From: an uncultured Syntrophomonadaceae bacterium
Lineage (GTDB): Bacteria > Bacillota > Syntrophomonadia > Syntrophomonadales > Syntrophomonadaceae
Reading direction: 5' to 3'
DNA: 8,621 nucleotides
Assembly (NCBI GenBank): GCA_944391275.1
Contig: CALXSZ010000175.1
Coordinates: 1 to 8,621, forward strand
Positions 6,609-8,621 of this stretch are shown one piece after another. The notes beneath the pieces were generated by a model that saw only the letters and a program-made list of their open reading frames with translations, searched no databases and was not told the DNA's origin. The position numbers and the translations under genes are program-made. Each line of letters opens with the position of its first letter. The stretch's first letter is position 1.

Positions 6609-7268
6609 TTGTTGGATGTATTTTTGCTGTTTGTCTTAAGCTTATGCGTCATACGCGGTTATCGAGCCGGTTTTTTCATGGGAATCAAGAATATTGTTTC
6701 CGTGGTAGTGGGTTTTATGGGCGCTGTATGGTTTTCACAAGCCTTCTCAGCATTTTTGTCTGAAAATACCGCTTTGCCGGATCGCATTTCCGCCTGGTTA
6801 ACCGATAAATTTTCGGGTCTCGCCTTCCAACCGGATTTCTCAGACGGTCCACTTGCCGTGCTGCCGGACGTTTTACAGAATCAAATGGCTCATTTGTTTC
6901 CACAATCCGCGTGGTTAACTCCCTCAACGGATTTTATTGAATGGCTAACCAATTTATTGATCGGATGTCTTTCCTTTGCCATTTTACTTGTCGTTTTCAC
7001 GCTGCTCGTTCGCGTACTGGCTTATACATTGGGAAAAACGATGGACGCGACTCTGCCTTCTTATATGTTGAATCATACGGCGGGAGCAATTCTATACGGC
7101 ATACAATTTTGTCTGTTGGCCGCCGCTGTCCTGTATGTTTCACGGCCGCTGCTTTTAACCGGCAGTTCCGTCCATGTCCCGGCGCTGGTTTCTTTGCAAG
7201 CGGCGGTTGAGAACTCTTGGGTCGTTCAACTGCTGGAATCCATTTTGCAGGCATTCGGTTGGATGTAA
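6609..7268 (+). CDS. CvpA-family integral membrane protein
   Basis: Small membrane protein of the CvpA/colicin V production family, whose molecular role is not well defined; it is linked to colicin V export in E. coli and to envelope stress in others. The chain begins LDVFLLFVLSLCVIRGYRAGF, the usual opening of the family (Leu-Asp, then a helix, then G-Y-R-x-G-F). Further hydrophobic stretches lie near residues 24-45, 115-140 and 155-180, giving four membrane segments with a loop of about 65 residues after the second. I prefer TTG 6609 (219 residues) because AAGGGAAG (6593-6600) sits 8 bases before it and the product then starts as relatives do; ATG 6588 (226 residues) has no SD site. The gene follows the liv terminator, so it has its own promoter, and it ends 92 bases before the peptidase gene. 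Confidence 0.8.
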   Translation: MLDVFLLFVLSLCVIRGYRAGFFMGIKNIVSVVVGFMGAVWFSQAFSAFLSENTALPDRISAWLTDKFSGLAFQPDFSDGPLAVLPDVLQNQMAHLFPQSAWLTPSTDFIEWLTNLLIGCLSFAILLVVFTLLVRVLAYTLGKTMDATLPSYMLNHTAGAILYGIQFCLLAAAVLYVSRPLLLTGSSVHVPALVSLQAAVENSWVVQLLESILQAFGWM

Positions 7269-7284
7269 GTTTTTCGTTAAAATA

Positions 7285-7313
7285 TGGATGAATCCTTGGA
7301 ATTTGTTTATAAT
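7285..7313 (+). promoter_or_regulatory. Probable promoter of the M18 aminopeptidase gene
   Basis: TATAAT (7308-7313) is a perfect -10 box; TGGATG (7285-7290) stands 17 bases upstream but matches TTGACA at only 3 of 6 positions. Transcription would start near 7320, about 40 bases before the ATG. It lies just after the cvpA-like stop, with no terminator between, so read-through from that gene could add to expression. Confidence 0.5.
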
Positions 7314-7360
7314 ATAGAAAATATCTTTTCCATAGATCAAAGAAAGGAGCTTTTATCAAA

Positions 7361-8621
7361 ATGGACAAAAAAGAGAAAAAAGAAAAAAAAGGAATAAACG
7401 ATGCAGAACTCGAAATGACGGACCGGGAAGAGGATTCTTGCTTGTGGAGCCGTTTGGATGAAAAAACCCGCAAAGAAATTATGGATTTTGCTCCCGGTTA
7501 TATTCAGTTCCTAAACGACGCCAAAACCGAACGGGAGGTAACGGATTTCGTTTGTACGTTGGCTCTGAAACACGGTTTTGTTCCACTGGAAGACGTGCAA
7601 CAGATTGCCCCGGGCGATCATGTGCTTTTCCGTTGGAAAAATAAAGTGTCGGCCTTAATCACCGTTGGGAAAGAACCTCTGGAAAAAGGCTGCTGCGTCG
7701 TCGCATCCCACGCGGACGCGCCGCGGATCGACCTAAAAGCCAATCCGCTTTATGAGGCCGACGATTTAGCGCTTTTGAAAACTCATTATTACGGCGGAAT
7801 CCGCAAGTACCAATGGTTATCGATCCCTTTGGCGTTGCACGGTGTGGTCATTAAAAAGGACGGTACTTGCATCAATATTCGAATTGGCGAGCAACCAAAT
7901 GACCCGGTCTTTACGATCACCGATTTGCTTCCGCATCTCGCGCAAAACCAACAAAATAAAAAGGTAAGCGAATTCGTTACGGGAGAAGGGTTAAATATTC
8001 TCATCGGCAGTTTTGCGGAAAATACGGGAAAAGATCCGGTAAAACAGCAGATCATCCGCTTATTAAAGGAACAGTATGATATCGATGAAAAGGATTTCAC
8101 GAGCGCAGAATTAGAAGCGGTCCCCGCTATGGCGGCTCGTCACGTCGGTCTGGATCAGAGCATGATCGGGGGCTATGGTCAGGACGATCGCATTTCCGTT
8201 TATACCTCCTTAATGGCGGCATTAGAAACCAAAACGCCCAAACACACGGCTATCGCGCTGTTCGTTGATAAAGAGGAAATTGGAAGTTACGGAAACACGG
8301 GACTTTCCTCTTTATTATTGGAAAATTTATATGTGGAATTGTTGCACCGTTGCGGCAAGGATGATTATTATCATCTGCGCCAAGCCATGAACCATTCGTT
8401 CGCCTTGTCTGCGGACGTGAATGCAGCCGTTGATCCAAATTATCCGGATGTTTTTGAAAAAATGAACTGTAGTTTCATCGGTCGGGGCGTGGTGATGACG
8501 AAATTCACCGGTTCACGCGGCAAATCCGGTTCCAATGATGCAAACCCTGAATATTTAGGCGCGCTGCGGAAACTTTTTGATGAACACCAGGCCAAATGGC
8601 AAACCGGCGAATTGGGGAAAG
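7361..8621 (+). CDS. Family M18 metallo-aminopeptidase, 3' end cut by the window
   Basis: Cytoplasmic dinuclear-zinc peptidase that removes N-terminal residues from peptides. The frame stays open from ATG 7361 to the window edge, 420 codons plus one base. AAAGGAG (7343-7349) precedes the ATG by 11 bases. Family marks in order: SHADAPR (His117 as zinc ligand, Asp119); THYYGGIRKYQW (141-152), the form seen in clostridial-type M18 proteins; GQDDR (273-277), whose Asp276 is the likely metal bridge; DKEEIGS (303-309), with Glu305 as likely catalytic base and Glu306 as zinc ligand; and SADVN (350-354), with Asp352 as likely ligand. The final His ligand should lie beyond the window; family members have about 430-490 residues, so little is missing. 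The first 25 or so residues are an unusual Lys/Glu-rich extension from A-rich DNA; the conserved part starts near LWSRLDEKTRKEI. Substrate preference (Asp/Glu or neutral residues) cannot be read from what is visible. Confidence 0.93.
   Translation, partial: MDKKEKKEKKGINDAELEMTDREEDSCLWSRLDEKTRKEIMDFAPGYIQFLNDAKTEREVTDFVCTLALKHGFVPLEDVQQIAPGDHVLFRWKNKVSALITVGKEPLEKGCCVVASHADAPRIDLKANPLYEADDLALLKTHYYGGIRKYQWLSIPLALHGVVIKKDGTCINIRIGEQPNDPVFTITDLLPHLAQNQQNKKVSEFVTGEGLNILIGSFAENTGKDPVKQQIIRLLKEQYDIDEKDFTSAELEAVPAMAARHVGLDQSMIGGYGQDDRISVYTSLMAALETKTPKHTAIALFVDKEEIGSYGNTGLSSLLLENLYVELLHRCGKDDYYHLRQAMNHSFALSADVNAAVDPNYPDVFEKMNCSFIGRGVVMTKFTGSRGKSGSNDANPEYLGALRKLFDEHQAKWQTGELGK

Noticed and set aside
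6997..7473. 158-codon open frame on the minus strand
   Set aside because: It is antisense to the end of the CvpA-like gene, the likely M18 promoter and the start of the peptidase, all of which have strong support; its Ser/Phe/Lys/Arg-rich product looks like a shadow frame.

Overview
The window is an ordinary-looking chromosomal stretch of moderate GC with AT-rich gaps. Strong purine-rich Shine-Dalgarno (SD) sites, several TTG/GTG starts, a lipoprotein-type solute-binding protein and a GGST-type phosphatidylserine decarboxylase suggest a low-to-mid-GC member of the Bacillota (Clostridia or Negativicutes). That placement is an inference; there is no rRNA or other marker here to settle it.

Layout, all genes on the + strand: (1) the 3' part of psd, phosphatidylserine decarboxylase (2-667); (2) a gap of about 360 bp (668-1028) with phased A/T tracts that resemble CodY boxes and a weak candidate promoter; (3) a complete branched-chain amino acid ABC importer, livK-livH-livM-livG-livF (1029-5701); (4) an AcuB-like protein with two CBS motifs and a probable ACT domain (5741-6385), 39 bp after livF and closed by a good rho-independent terminator (about 6421-6465); (5) a CvpA-family membrane protein (about 6609-7268); (6) a probable promoter with a perfect TATAAT box, then a family M18 metallo-aminopeptidase (7361 to the window edge) that lacks only its C-terminal end.

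How the genes fit together: LivK is a lipid-anchored receptor that delivers an amino acid to the LivH/LivM permease, which is driven by the LivG/LivF ATPases. Two hairpins sit between livK and livH and could make LivK more abundant than the membrane parts. The CBS-ACT protein is probably in the same transcript and is a candidate nucleotide and amino acid sensor for the transporter or the linked metabolism. The M18 peptidase releases amino acids from peptides, which loosely fits an amino-acid-using organism, but it appears to be transcribed separately.

I see no mobile element, CRISPR array, tRNA, rRNA, phage gene or defence gene, and no clear sign of a wholly new system. The points most worth a second look are the regulatory ones: the CBS-ACT gene in the liv operon, the livK-livH hairpins, and the CodY-like sites.
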